Origin: Ignavibacteria bacterium
Lineage (GTDB): Bacteria; Bacteroidota; Ignavibacteria; Kapaibacteriales; UBA961
Reading direction: 5' to 3'
Assembly (NCBI GenBank): GCA_016720145.1
Contig: JADJXV010000001.1
Location: 434,001-498,000 of the forward strand
Length of the DNA: 64,000 nucleotides
The position numbers were made by a program, and so were the translations under genes. This document shows, in pieces, positions 39,321-48,983 of this stretch. How positions within the stretch are numbered: the first letter of the stretch is position 1; each line of letters starts with the position of its first letter. The notes beneath the pieces are model-generated. The model was not told where the DNA came from, did not search any database, and was given only the letters and a program-made list of their open reading frames with translations.

Positions 39321-39404
39321 TGGTGCGGAAGACGGACTTGAACCCGTACACCCAATGGGCGCCACCTCTCAAGATGGTGCGTCTGCCAATTTCGCCACTT
39401 CCGC
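39321..39404 (-). tRNA. tRNA-Leu (anticodon GAG), with two one-base deletions
   Basis: The minus strand holds a class II tRNA: acceptor stem GCGGAAG/CTTCCGC (7 pairs), D arm GCG...CGC with TTGG, anticodon stem CCATC/GGTGG (5 pairs, one T.G), a variable-arm stem GCCC/GGGT, the T arm ACGGGTTCAAG and an encoded CCA. Reading the loop as TTGAGA gives anticodon GAG, Leu. Two features are abnormal. The anticodon loop has 6 bases instead of 7, and the T-arm 3' half (TCCGT) is one base short of the normal CCCGT arrangement. Single-base losses, perhaps in sequencing, explain both. Confidence 0.9.
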
Positions 39405-39592
39405 GTTTTGGGAACGCAAAAATACGACGTTTTGCCCCATCAGCAAAACTAAAAATCAGAATCACCTGAATATTTTCTCTAACGCTTTTGAATACATAGT
39501 TTTCATGATGATATAATCGAGGAATTCAATATTTTTTGTTTAAAAAGGATTTTGACTACTTTCGCTTGATTTTTTAGCTATGAATGTATCGT

Positions 39593-41278
39593 TCAGTTCG
39601 CAACTGCAATTAGCAGCCTATGATTCTTTACTTTACCTGTTGAGCTATCAGTACTTTCAACAATCAATACGTATCCACCCGGTGGTACGATTGATCCTTC
39701 AGCATCTCTTCCATTCCAAATTACTGCTCCCTCTGAAGATGAGTACGTGGTGTTTAATAAAGTTGCTATAAAGACACCTTGTTTGTTGTAAATAGATGCA
39801 TTCACAACACTATTTGGTGAATCTAACTTGAAAGATATACGAGTAAATTGAGTAGAATTTGAGGTAGGAGAGAAGGGATTTGGTGTAGCGTCAAGATTTT
39901 CTTTGAGGGTGGTATTAAGTAGGAGACTATTTTTTTCACCCGGTGTTGCGCGATGAACAAGATCACCACAGCTTGACCATGAGATAGATTCATGAGATAC
40001 TAGACTGGGGCTAAGCTTTTCAAGTGATACACCCTTAGATGAAGAAAGAGATTCGTCGTGCCATGATGAAGTATAATACAATGAATCTATCAACTCTCCA
40101 TTCACATCTCTGAGAGCAATGACGTCACCATCTGAATTCAAGCTAAAAGATGAATTTACAATTTGAGTTCTGTTCGACTCAATAATTGAAGAGTATTGGT
40201 GAAATATTATAGAATCCCATGCAATTACTATATAATCAAATGGTTGAATAATTTGCAAGTTGAGGTGCAAAGTATCTGCACCAGAAGAAGTTGACTTATC
40301 GTGGATCTGCCAGCCATTTACATCGATTGGATATTCTGAATTGTTGTACAACTCAATGAACTCAGCAGCGCCAGAAACTGGCTCGTACAATATTTCATTT
40401 ATTAAAATACTCCGTCGTGGATACGATATAAATACAGAGGTTGCAATAGTATCATTAGAATTCCTGGTATCATACTCTGCTTTGCATACCGCGATGCAAT
40501 GAATTGTACCATATTTATTCGTGAATTTGTGAAGCTTTTCAATGGGAATTTCAAACTCATATAATGAATTGATTGGGAGATTCTCAATCGATACTGACTC
40601 TATAATTTCGTTTAACTCTGTAGTATTATTGAAATTAGTATCAGCAAAGACTTTTATTTCTGCTTTTTGTATTGTTTCACTACTTGCATTAATGGCTGCA
40701 ATCCGAAGTGAAGTGGAAGCTTTAGAATAATTAAAATATGATAAAGAAATATCATGCGGATTAGGTGATATACTATTGTTGTATCCACAAGTAGAACTAT
40801 CAACAGAAACACTCGGGAACAGATTTAATTGTGAAAATGCAGGCATAGTAGGAAGCTTCCGTTCAAAAGAAATCCCTTTTTTTACCCATTTTACATTATA
40901 ATATACAGAGTCAAGGAGTGTGGAATCTGAACTACGAAGAACGATGTTATCTGTTGAGTTATTTAGAGTTGGGAATTTCACTTCAAGTAGCTGAATGTTA
41001 GATGGAAGCAATTGTTGCGATTGAAGTAGGGAAGTATCCGGAGAAACAACAATATAGCTTCTCGGCTCTACTCTAGATATATGAAATTTAACTACGCTTT
41101 TAGTATCATGCAAGTAATACGTAGCATCATTAATTTCACTATCCGAATTGTTGTAAAGCTCTATCCATTCAGGTGCATCCTCAATCGGATTTGGCTGAAA
41201 TTCATTAATAATAAGCTGTGCGGAAGTAGTTGATATGCAAAGCAATAGCCCGCATAGCAGGATGAGAAGAGTTTTCAT
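39593..41278 (-). CDS. Secreted protein with two lamin-tail domains and a T9SS-like C-terminus
   Basis: A 561-residue secreted protein. A signal peptide (MKTLLILLCGLLLCISTTSA) is followed by a lamin-tail domain (LIINEFQPNPIEDAPEWIEL), a beta-rich middle and a second lamin-tail domain (SILINEILYEPVSGAAEFIE, about residue 290). A FlgD-like/T9SS-type C-terminal domain closes it (DATPNPFSPTSNSTQFTRIS; GAVIWNGRDAEGSIVPPGGY). Lamin-tail domains in bacteria occur on secreted nucleases and adhesins, but no nuclease is present here. It is probably a surface protein. Confidence 0.85.
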   Translation of the reverse strand: MKTLLILLCGLLLCISTTSAQLIINEFQPNPIEDAPEWIELYNNSDSEINDATYYLHDTKSVVKFHISRVEPRSYIVVSPDTSLLQSQQLLPSNIQLLEVKFPTLNNSTDNIVLRSSDSTLLDSVYYNVKWVKKGISFERKLPTMPAFSQLNLFPSVSVDSSTCGYNNSISPNPHDISLSYFNYSKASTSLRIAAINASSETIQKAEIKVFADTNFNNTTELNEIIESVSIENLPINSLYEFEIPIEKLHKFTNKYGTIHCIAVCKAEYDTRNSNDTIATSVFISYPRRSILINEILYEPVSGAAEFIELYNNSEYPIDVNGWQIHDKSTSSGADTLHLNLQIIQPFDYIVIAWDSIIFHQYSSIIESNRTQIVNSSFSLNSDGDVIALRDVNGELIDSLYYTSSWHDESLSSSKGVSLEKLSPSLVSHESISWSSCGDLVHRATPGEKNSLLLNTTLKENLDATPNPFSPTSNSTQFTRISFKLDSPNSVVNASIYNKQGVFIATLLNTTYSSSEGAVIWNGRDAEGSIVPPGGYVLIVESTDSSTGKVKNHRLLIAVAN

Positions 41279-41291
41279 GGTGGTACTCTTT

Positions 41292-41783
41292 TTATAAATG
41301 TGAAAAATGTAAAAGTAAAGCGGTTAATTCTTCTAATTCTTTAAGGTCGAATTCATCAAATCTATTGAAAATTGGACTATCAATATCCAAAACACCAATT
41401 AAAATTCCATTGTGAAGTAATGGAATCACAATTTCAGAGTTTGAATTTGAATCACATGCGATATGCCCTTGGAACTCATGGACATTATCAACTATTATCG
41501 ATGTTCTGCTCAGAGCAGCTGTCCCGCATACACCTTTGCCAATTCGAATTCCAACGCAAGCCGGCTGACCTTGTAATGGACCTAAAACTAAATCATCTGT
41601 TTTAACATAATAAAATCCAACCCAATTAACAGCCGGTAACGAATGAAACAGAAGAGATGCGAAATTTGCTGAATTGGCAATGAAATCTGTTTCTCCTTCC
41701 AACAAAGAAACCACTTGACGCTTAAGTATGTTGTATAGCTCTAGCTTAGTAACTTCATGTGATATTGCAGGTGGCTCGAACAT
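41292..41783 (-). CDS. Free methionine-(R)-sulfoxide reductase (GAF domain)
   Basis: A 163-residue GAF-domain protein of the fRMsr (MsrC) family, which reduces free Met-R-sulfoxide. Conserved residues are in VNWVGFYYVKTDDLVLGPLQ, PACVGIRIGKGVCGTAA (two cysteines) and HIACDSNSNSEIVIPLL (third Cys), the usual catalytic set. It is cytoplasmic. Together with the MsrA lipoprotein it indicates a need to repair oxidised methionine in two compartments. It is followed closely by the lamin-tail gene and preceded by the CPBP gene. Confidence 0.92.
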   Translation of the reverse strand: MFEPPAISHEVTKLELYNILKRQVVSLLEGETDFIANSANFASLLFHSLPAVNWVGFYYVKTDDLVLGPLQGQPACVGIRIGKGVCGTAALSRTSIIVDNVHEFQGHIACDSNSNSEIVIPLLHNGILIGVLDIDSPIFNRFDEFDLKELEELTALLLHFSHL

Positions 41784-41790
41784 TTCATTC

Positions 41791-42426
41791 TTAAAAAGTA
41801 ATCGGTAAAATCACGAAAATTGCAGTATCCCATACAGCATGTGATACGATACCCGGTATGAGAGATTTATATCTTTTGTATAACAAGCTCCAATGTACTC
41901 CGAGAACTAAAGCAGCGAGAAGTAGCATCGGATTTAAAGCCCAAACATGAACACCTGCATACAAACCAATTCCGATAACTGTACCTTTGGTAAGTCCATA
42001 ATATTCCATGAGTTTATTTTGGACAAAACCTCGCCAGAATATTTCCTCTGCAGGAGCAATTATAAAAAACAATAATGGAGCTATGATGCTTGGTGAAAGC
42101 TGAGTACGGGTTTGGTAAATTGATTCGATTTGAGGCAGTACACCATCAAATACTTGTGAAACTATAGTCACACCGACACGTGACATACCGTACAAAAATA
42201 CGGCATGTACTAATCCAATCCAAACAAATTTCCACTCAAACGTAAAAATACTTTTAAGTGAACTTCTTTGATTGTAAAGAGAATAGAATGATAAAATTAC
42301 TGTTGATAAAGTCATAGCATACCAAAAGTATTGCGTATGAATTACAACTGCTGTTTCAGGAAAATGGGAAAACATCATAAACCACAATACAGCTGCTAAT
42401 GAGATTCCTATAAGTAATGATTTCAC
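41791..42426 (-). CDS. CPBP-family intramembrane protease
   Basis: A 211-residue membrane protein with about six helices. The CPBP (Abi/CAAX protease-like) motifs are present: EEIFWRGFVQNKLM (motif 1, EExxxR), GVHVWALNP (motif 2, His) and GIVSHAVWDTAIF (motif 3, His). Bacterial members process or protect membrane proteins; the target is unknown. It is 6 bases downstream of menA, so co-transcription is likely. Confidence 0.88.
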   Translation of the reverse strand: MKSLLIGISLAAVLWFMMFSHFPETAVVIHTQYFWYAMTLSTVILSFYSLYNQRSSLKSIFTFEWKFVWIGLVHAVFLYGMSRVGVTIVSQVFDGVLPQIESIYQTRTQLSPSIIAPLLFFIIAPAEEIFWRGFVQNKLMEYYGLTKGTVIGIGLYAGVHVWALNPMLLLAALVLGVHWSLLYKRYKSLIPGIVSHAVWDTAIFVILPITF

Positions 42427-42432
42427 AATAAG

Positions 42433-43349
42433 TTATAAAATTGCAGAAAGTAGTAAACCGATTGCATATAATATTCCGAACAGAAAGTGATGCTGAGCAG
42501 TATGTACATCAATCATCGCAAGTTCGGCTTGAGTCGAAGGTGTAGCCTTCGATACTGCTTTCATATTTTTAATTGCCGGCGGAAGACTAAGCATTATTAA
42601 GAAAGTCCAGGGTGAAATATACTGCAGTGTGACCATTACAACTACACTACCATAAGCAGCTATAACTAAAAAGTAATATTCAATTTTGCTCCACTTAGAC
42701 CCATGATGCTTGCCATAGTTCGTACGTTTGCTGCTTGATCATGCTTTATATCACGGAGATTGTTCGCATGAAGTATGGCAGTTACTAACAATCCAATTGG
42801 TAATGAAGTGAGGAGAATAGTAGAATTATATGTACCGGTCAGCACAAAATAAGAACCAATCACCATAAGCGGCCCCATAAGCCAAAAAACCAAAACGTCG
42901 CCTAATGCTATGTATTTATAGCCAATTCCACCGCAGTACAGATATCCACCAATAATCCCTATTAAACCTAGATATAGCATACCAATACCACGGACTTGGA
43001 CGAAAATCAAGCCAAGTAGAAAACATAATGAAAAGCAGATAATTCCACCCATCAAGAGTTGCTTTGGCTGGAGTAACTTACCGACTAATACTCCACTACC
43101 TCCAAAAGCACCTTCTTTATCAACACCTTTTGTGAAATCATAATAATCGCTGATGAGATTCGTACCGGCATGGATGAGGAGAGAGCAGAGGATGACAATT
43201 GGAAACAGATCCCAGCGAACATATCCTGGAAAGGACAATGCCAGCATTGCTCCAATAATAATTGGTACCATTGATGCTGTAAAAGAAAATGCTCTAACTG
43301 CTTGTATCCACAAGCTAAATGAACTGCGAGTAGTAATTGTAGTAGTCAT
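42433..43349 (-). CDS. menA: 1,4-dihydroxy-2-naphthoate polyprenyltransferase, frameshifted
   Basis: A UbiA-family membrane prenyltransferase that attaches the isoprenoid tail in menaquinone synthesis. It shows the first Asp-rich motif NLISDYYDFTKGVDKEGAFG, which is specific for MenA, and the second in HANNLRDIKHDQAANVRT. The first frame (to 42666) ends early. Adding one A to the A4 run in GCAAAATTG near 42680 restores IEYYFLVIAAYGSVVVMVTL and the remaining helices to 42433, giving about 305 residues, the normal size. AAGGG precedes the ATG. Confidence 0.92.
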
Positions 43350-43544
43350 AAAACCCTTATTGAATATTCGATAGTTGTACTGATTTGCGGCAAAAATACA
43401 TAAGATTATATGAAAAATTACAACCAGAAAGTAATTCTTGGAGAGAATTTCATGTAAATTGCATCTTCTTTAAAATTGATTGTTATACTGTCAGAATAAT
43501 GAAGCTTAAATGCAATTCCATCGAAGCACAAAGGTAATGATTTC

Positions 43545-44933
43545 ATGAATTTATCAGTAGTTGATTTTGTAATTATATTTATCTATTTCATAGTAGTACT
43601 AGCTGTTGGGTTTTATTCGAAAAAAAATAAGACAGCGACTCAGTATATACTTTTAAGTCGAAAATTAACTTTGCCTTTTTTCATAGCGACACTTGTGGCA
43701 ACGTGGTATGGAATAATTCTTGGAATTGGGGAATTCGTTTATTCTCAAGGAATTGTCGCTTGGGTTTGTATGGGATTACCATTTTATGGAGCCGCTATTC
43801 TCTTTAGCATTTTTATCGCCGGGAAAGTCAGAAATTCAAAGATAATATCAATACCTGATATGTTTAATCAACGATTTGGTCAGTTTTCCGCACAAATCGC
43901 ATCGATTTTAGTATTAATAATTTCTATTCCTGCTGCCTATATATTAATGCTCGGTGTACTTATTCAGATGATTCTTGGAATTGATTTGAACTATTCAATA
44001 ATTATCGGCGCTATACTCTCTATAAGTTCTTTATTTACCGGTGGCTTCGATGCAGATGTCAAAACAAACACGATACAGTTTGTGCTCATGTATGTTGGTT
44101 TCGGAGCGTTGTTAGTATTTTGTCTCATCAAATACGGTTCACCAACAGACATGATATCTATACTTCCACCTTCACATACACTACTTCTCGGAAACAATTC
44201 TTGGCAAGTAGTATGCACATGGTTTATAATAGCATTACAAACATTTATCGACCCGAGCTTCCATCAGCGTTCGGCTGCAGCTACCACTCCATCTGTTGCC
44301 AAAAAGGGGATTTTGATTTCGGTTGGCTTTTGGATACTATTTGACTTTCTAACGATTACAACCGGATTATACGCTCGGGCATATATAAATACAGAAGCTA
44401 TTATGTCTTTCCCTGCATTAGGAGCAGAAGTATTACCAGAGGTATGGCGTGGACTGTTTGCAGTTACATTACTTGCGACGGTCATGTCATCGCTGAACAG
44501 TTACGCCTTTCTTTCAGCAATCACTATTGGTAACGATATATTATTTCAATTAATTAAGAAAAAAAATGCGACCTATTGGGTTCGTGTAGGTTTAGTTGTA
44601 TCTACTTCTATAGGAATTTTATTAGCAATCATCATACCGTCGGCTGTGCAATTAATCTACAAAACGGCTTCCATCGCAGTTCCCGGATTATTAATTCCTA
44701 TCTTTATAGGTTATTCTTCAACCAATAAATTGACCCAAATTCAAATTATTATCCTCATGTGCAGTGCTTCTGCACTGTCGTTACTATGGATGTTTATTCC
44801 ATTTATTGAGTTGTTTCCCCAAAATATACTTGATATTTTAATATCTGTCGAACCAATGATACCAGGTATCGTGCTTTCTATTGTTTTGTATAGTATTTTT
44901 GCAATTAACTATAAGCTCAAAAGAGCTGTGTGA
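43545..44933 (+). CDS. Sodium:solute symporter family protein
   Basis: A 462-residue membrane protein with about 13 helices of the SSF (SLC5) type. The N-terminus is VVDFVIIFIYFIVVLAVGFY followed by the family's loop SKKNKTATQYILLSRKLT. A central DPSFHQRSAAATTPSVAKKG block matches the SSF consensus around helix 8, and VMSSLNSYAFLSAITIGNDI carries the conserved sodium-site Ser residues. The substrate is unknown (proline, pantothenate or sialic-acid-type transporters are relatives). It is intact and downstream of a 195-base gap that holds the divergent start of menA. Confidence 0.9.
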   Translation: MNLSVVDFVIIFIYFIVVLAVGFYSKKNKTATQYILLSRKLTLPFFIATLVATWYGIILGIGEFVYSQGIVAWVCMGLPFYGAAILFSIFIAGKVRNSKIISIPDMFNQRFGQFSAQIASILVLIISIPAAYILMLGVLIQMILGIDLNYSIIIGAILSISSLFTGGFDADVKTNTIQFVLMYVGFGALLVFCLIKYGSPTDMISILPPSHTLLLGNNSWQVVCTWFIIALQTFIDPSFHQRSAAATTPSVAKKGILISVGFWILFDFLTITTGLYARAYINTEAIMSFPALGAEVLPEVWRGLFAVTLLATVMSSLNSYAFLSAITIGNDILFQLIKKKNATYWVRVGLVVSTSIGILLAIIIPSAVQLIYKTASIAVPGLLIPIFIGYSSTNKLTQIQIIILMCSASALSLLWMFIPFIELFPQNILDILISVEPMIPGIVLSIVLYSIFAINYKLKRAV

Positions 44934-44976
44934 AATTCAACCAATTCAAGAACATTATTGCTCTTTTTACATTTTT

Positions 44977-47378
44977 ATGAAAACACTATCTCGATCTGTG
45001 TTTACAATTTTTGTTGTAGTGCTATTCATTTTTCTCGGTGGTACATCACAGATGTCTGCACAATGGAAAAAAGTTGCCAACCTGCCTGCACCTTACGACC
45101 AAGGATATTATCTTGATGTTTACTTTCTCCCTTCGAATCCTTTATATGGATGGGTTTGTGGTTTTGATGGGTATATGCTCAGAACAACTGATGGAGGACT
45201 TACGTGGCAAGGTGTGACGATTACTTTCTTTGATCCTCAAGATTCACGAGCACCGATGTTGGAAAGTGTGAGCTTTGTAACTCCATTGATTGGTTATACT
45301 TCTGGCAAACACGGTATATATAAAACTAGTGACGGTGGTGTTAATTGGACTGATGTCACACCACAAAATATCGATCGACAACGATTGTGGGGTTGTTTCT
45401 TTCTTAATACAAATGTTGGATTGGTAGTGGGAGGAGGATGTCCATATTTTGATCCAGTACAAAAAGTAGTTCGAAGAGACAATCAATCTTTTTATAGGAC
45501 TACTAATGGTGGAAATACTTGGGCTGAATTTAGAGGTGGCTATGATAATAGTGGAATGACTGATGCAATGATTTATAGTGAAAATGGATTAGGATATGCA
45601 TCAAGCAGCGGAATGATTTGGAATACTCTCGATGGTGGCAAGACGTGGAAAGAATTTTCACCGACAGGTACGAATGATTGGCAAGAAGAAATAACGAATA
45701 TTGGTAGTTCATTTTTAGTACCTACCGCGGGTACTTCCTGTGATGGAGGTGGTACTGGAGGTTCTTTACGTTTTTCAACTGATAATGGGCTTTCATGGAA
45801 AAGATATAGCACCGGTGAATCAATGTATGGCACATTTTTATCAAATTTGATGACAGGATGGGGAGTAGGAAGTAATCGTGCTGTCTATTACACCAATGAT
45901 GGCGGAGTTTCGTGGGTCAATCGAAATTGTGTATTGAAGCAAAAGACAGTCTCGATGATATTTACTTCGTCACCGATTCTATTGGTTGGGCTGTCGGTAA
46001 TGGTATATATCGTACGTATTACCCTAAGCCACTAGCATTAAATATAGATACATCAGGACCAATGTTCTTTTGCGAAGGAGATTCCGTCACCCTCTCAGCT
46101 TCCCAAGGATTTGAGAATTATGTTTGGTCGAATGGTTCGAAAGATAGAATTACAACTGTGAGCACTTCAGGAAAATATACAGTGATGGCATTTGATAAAG
46201 ATGTATGCGTGTATAACTATGATACTGTAGATGTAGTAGTTTATCCCGGCCCAAAACCGCAAATTTTGTCAAGCAATCCTAAGTATGTTATATGTTATGG
46301 TGATACACTTGTACTATCTGCTTTACTCGGCTACCCTATGTACAGCTGGTCAAATGGTGACACTACTCGTGAGATTAGAATTACGAAGGAGGGTCTATAT
46401 TTTCTACGTGTTGTAGATAATAATGGTTGCGTTGGTATTTCAGACACAATCACTATCAAATCGATCCCGTTTATTAAGCCAATCATTACAGCCAAAAGAA
46501 ATTTTACTTTTTGTCGAGGAGACAGTCTCATTTTGAATGCACCATTAGGATTTATCAGTTACTTATGGTCTAATGGCACTACATCACAGACATTTACGAC
46601 TAAAACTGGTGGTCCTTTTTCTGTCATTGTTGTCGATTCAAATGGATGTGTTGGTGTATCGGATACTGTGAACGCTATTGAGTTAATTGCTAAGAACAAA
46701 TTACAAATAATGGTCGCTGATGGACGTTATGAATTTGACTCAACCGATCTTGCCTCACGCAACTGTCAAAAAATTATACTTTATAATCGCGATTCTATTC
46801 TCCCGTATGTACTTGATAATCCATATCTGCTTAATAATATACTATTCTCTATACCACAAAACCAATTGCCGATTATTATTCCTCCTCTAGATTCTATTCC
46901 CTTAAATGTATGTTTTGCACCATTCGATACTTCAATACAACGAGACACCCTTGTTTTTGAAGATACATGCTCTCACCAATTTTTACCGTTAGTCTCTATT
47001 GGAAAAAAAATCCTTGTTGATGGTGATTCACGGTGTGAAGTACCACTTATAGGAATGATTTATACCTTAGGTGCCAGTTATAAGTTATCTGCCCCTTATC
47101 CACAGCCGTCAAGTACTATAACGACACTTACCTTGACTGTACATGAACCCACCACGCTGGAACATTCTCTCATACCTCAGGCAATACTCAAAGATATTTT
47201 TGGTAACACTGTACCAATTTCTCAAATCCAAGGAGAATCTGTTAATCTTCTGAAAGATAGCAAAGTAACTACCATAGAATACTTATTTGATACTCACGAA
47301 TTAGTTACCGGTGTGTACTATGCTTATTTTTATCTTGGAAGTGATGTGAGGGTGTTACCAATTCTAATTCAACGCTAA
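44977..47378 (+). CDS. YCF48-like surface protein with Ig-like repeats, frameshifted
   Basis: Two overlapping frames make one secreted protein of about 800 residues. ATG 44977 begins a signal peptide (MKTLSRSVFTIFVVVLFIFL). The first 310 residues contain repeated YCF48/BNR-like blade motifs (MLRTTDGGLTWQGV, IYKTSDGGVNWTDV, FYRTTNGGNTWAEF, IWNTLDGGKTWKEF, RFSTDNGLSWKRY, YYTNDGGVSWVN), a beta-propeller like that of HCF136. A -1 shift near 45935 leads to LDDIYFVTDSIGWAVGNGIY. Three Ig-like/PKD-like repeats follow, each with CEGDS-, CYGDT- or CRGDS-type starts and FENYVWSNG-type cores. The end is a beta-rich tail resembling T9SS sorting domains. Surface display is likely. Confidence 0.82.
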
Positions 47379-47382
47379 ATAT

Positions 47383-47904
47383 ATGTTCTGGACTCTCTCA
47401 AATATTCTCAGTATCGTTCGTGGTCTGCTGGTAGTACCGTTGGCATTTGCCTTATTGAATAACAATTCTTTATCAGTTATTATAATCTGTATAACTGCAG
47501 TACTTACCGATATACTGGATGGATATTTCGCAAGAAAATTCAAACAAGAAACTGAGTACGGAAGAATCATAGATCCTCTTGCAGATAAGATTTTTATAGG
47601 TGCGATGGTGATAATTCTATCAATGCTCGGCAAAATACCTCCGTGGTTCTTAATTAGTATTATAACGAGAGATGTTTTGATTTTTACAGGTGGAATGTAT
47701 ATTAAAAAACGAAATGGTTATGTTTTACCATCTAATTATGCAGGTAAAATTGCGGTCGTCTGTGTATCATTTGTTCTCTTGGGGTTTGCATTGAATTGGG
47801 GAACGCTGACGATGTACTTGCTTTGGATTTCTGTAGTTGCTATGATAGTTTCACTTGTCTTATATACGAATAGATTCATTGCTATTTTGAAAACCAACTC
47901 ATAA
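47383..47904 (+). CDS. pgsA: CDP-alcohol phosphatidyltransferase (PgsA-like)
   Basis: A 173-residue membrane enzyme with the CDP-alcohol transferase signature D-G-x2-A-R-x8-G-x3-D-x3-D: DILDGYFARKFKQETEYGRI followed by IDPLADK. The N-terminus (NILSIVRGLLVVPLAFALL) matches CDP-diacylglycerol-glycerol-3-phosphate 3-phosphatidyltransferase, the first committed step to phosphatidylglycerol. The family alone does not prove the acceptor alcohol. It starts 4 bases after the previous stop. Confidence 0.85.
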   Translation: MFWTLSNILSIVRGLLVVPLAFALLNNNSLSVIIICITAVLTDILDGYFARKFKQETEYGRIIDPLADKIFIGAMVIILSMLGKIPPWFLISIITRDVLIFTGGMYIKKRNGYVLPSNYAGKIAVVCVSFVLLGFALNWGTLTMYLLWISVVAMIVSLVLYTNRFIAILKTNS

Positions 47905-47990
47905 CTATCTTATTAGTTAACAAATTATCACGCCTCAAAGTCATTAAGAATATTCTGTACGTATTTTTTTTTCTATTTCTATATATTTAT

Positions 47991-48983
47991 ATGGGTTTAT
48001 TTGACAAAATCAAACAAAAGGTTGCATCAGCATTTGAAGCAGTTTCATTTACAAAACTAAAGGAAGGTCTCGAGAAAACTCGTTCAGCTTTTGTCAATAG
48101 ACTCAAATCTGTCTTAGGTAGCGGACGTAAAATTGATGCTGAACTCCTCAATGATATTGAGGAAATTTTGTTAACATCTGACATAGGCGTTGGGACGACC
48201 GTTTCGATAATGAATGCTGTAAAGCTCAGAGCAAAGCAAGACGGATTCTCAGACAGCAGTGAAATCTATGATATGATTAAAGATGAGATATTGTCTATAC
48301 TTACAGCAGTTCCTGCACCTGAAGAAGATGCAATCTATGCAGTTAATTCCAATGATGTACCTCATACAATTATGGTAGTCGGAGTCAATGGCGTCGGCAA
48401 AACGACCACTATTGGAAAATTAGCGCGTAATTATCGCGAAGCCGGACGTAAAGTAATTATAGGTGCAGCAGATACTTTCCGTGCTGCCGCAAATGAACAA
48501 TTGGAAATCTGGGCAGAACGAGCCGGTGTAGAGATTGTACAGCAAGGTCATGGTGCAGACCCGGCTGCTGTAGCTTTTGATACTCTTAAAGCAGCCATTG
48601 CCCGCAAATGTGATGTTGTAATTATCGATACGGCAGGACGACTTCATAATAAGACCAATCTCATGGCTGAGCTCGAAAAAATGAGTCGAGTGATGAAAAA
48701 GGTAAAACCCAATGCCCCGAATGAAGTCTATTTAGTCCTCGATGCAACTACAGGACAAAATGCTTTGCAACAGGCTAAAGAATTCTCAAAAGTTTCAAAA
48801 TTGACCGGAGTAGTGCTGACAAAACTTGACGGGACTGCAAAGGGAGGAATTGTGATAGCAATTACCAATGAATTAAAATTGCCGGTGAGATATATTGGGA
48901 TTGGGGAGAAAATCGATGATTTACAACCTTTCAACGCTAGTGATTATGTCAATGCATTGTTCGAAGAGCGGGGAAATGGTTAA
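47991..48983 (+). CDS. ftsY: Signal recognition particle receptor FtsY
   Basis: A 330-residue SRP GTPase. The N domain is at about 1-110, the P-loop GVNGVGKTTT at 131-140, then AADTFRAAANEQLEIWAERA, DTAGRLHNKTNLMAELEKM and TKLDGTAKGG. The acidic A domain of E. coli FtsY is missing, as in most bacteria. It receives ribosome-SRP complexes at the membrane and inserts membrane proteins. It is intact and overlaps the start of the next gene by 8 bases. Confidence 0.97.
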   Translation: MGLFDKIKQKVASAFEAVSFTKLKEGLEKTRSAFVNRLKSVLGSGRKIDAELLNDIEEILLTSDIGVGTTVSIMNAVKLRAKQDGFSDSSEIYDMIKDEILSILTAVPAPEEDAIYAVNSNDVPHTIMVVGVNGVGKTTTIGKLARNYREAGRKVIIGAADTFRAAANEQLEIWAERAGVEIVQQGHGADPAAVAFDTLKAAIARKCDVVIIDTAGRLHNKTNLMAELEKMSRVMKKVKPNAPNEVYLVLDATTGQNALQQAKEFSKVSKLTGVVLTKLDGTAKGGIVIAITNELKLPVRYIGIGEKIDDLQPFNASDYVNALFEERGNG

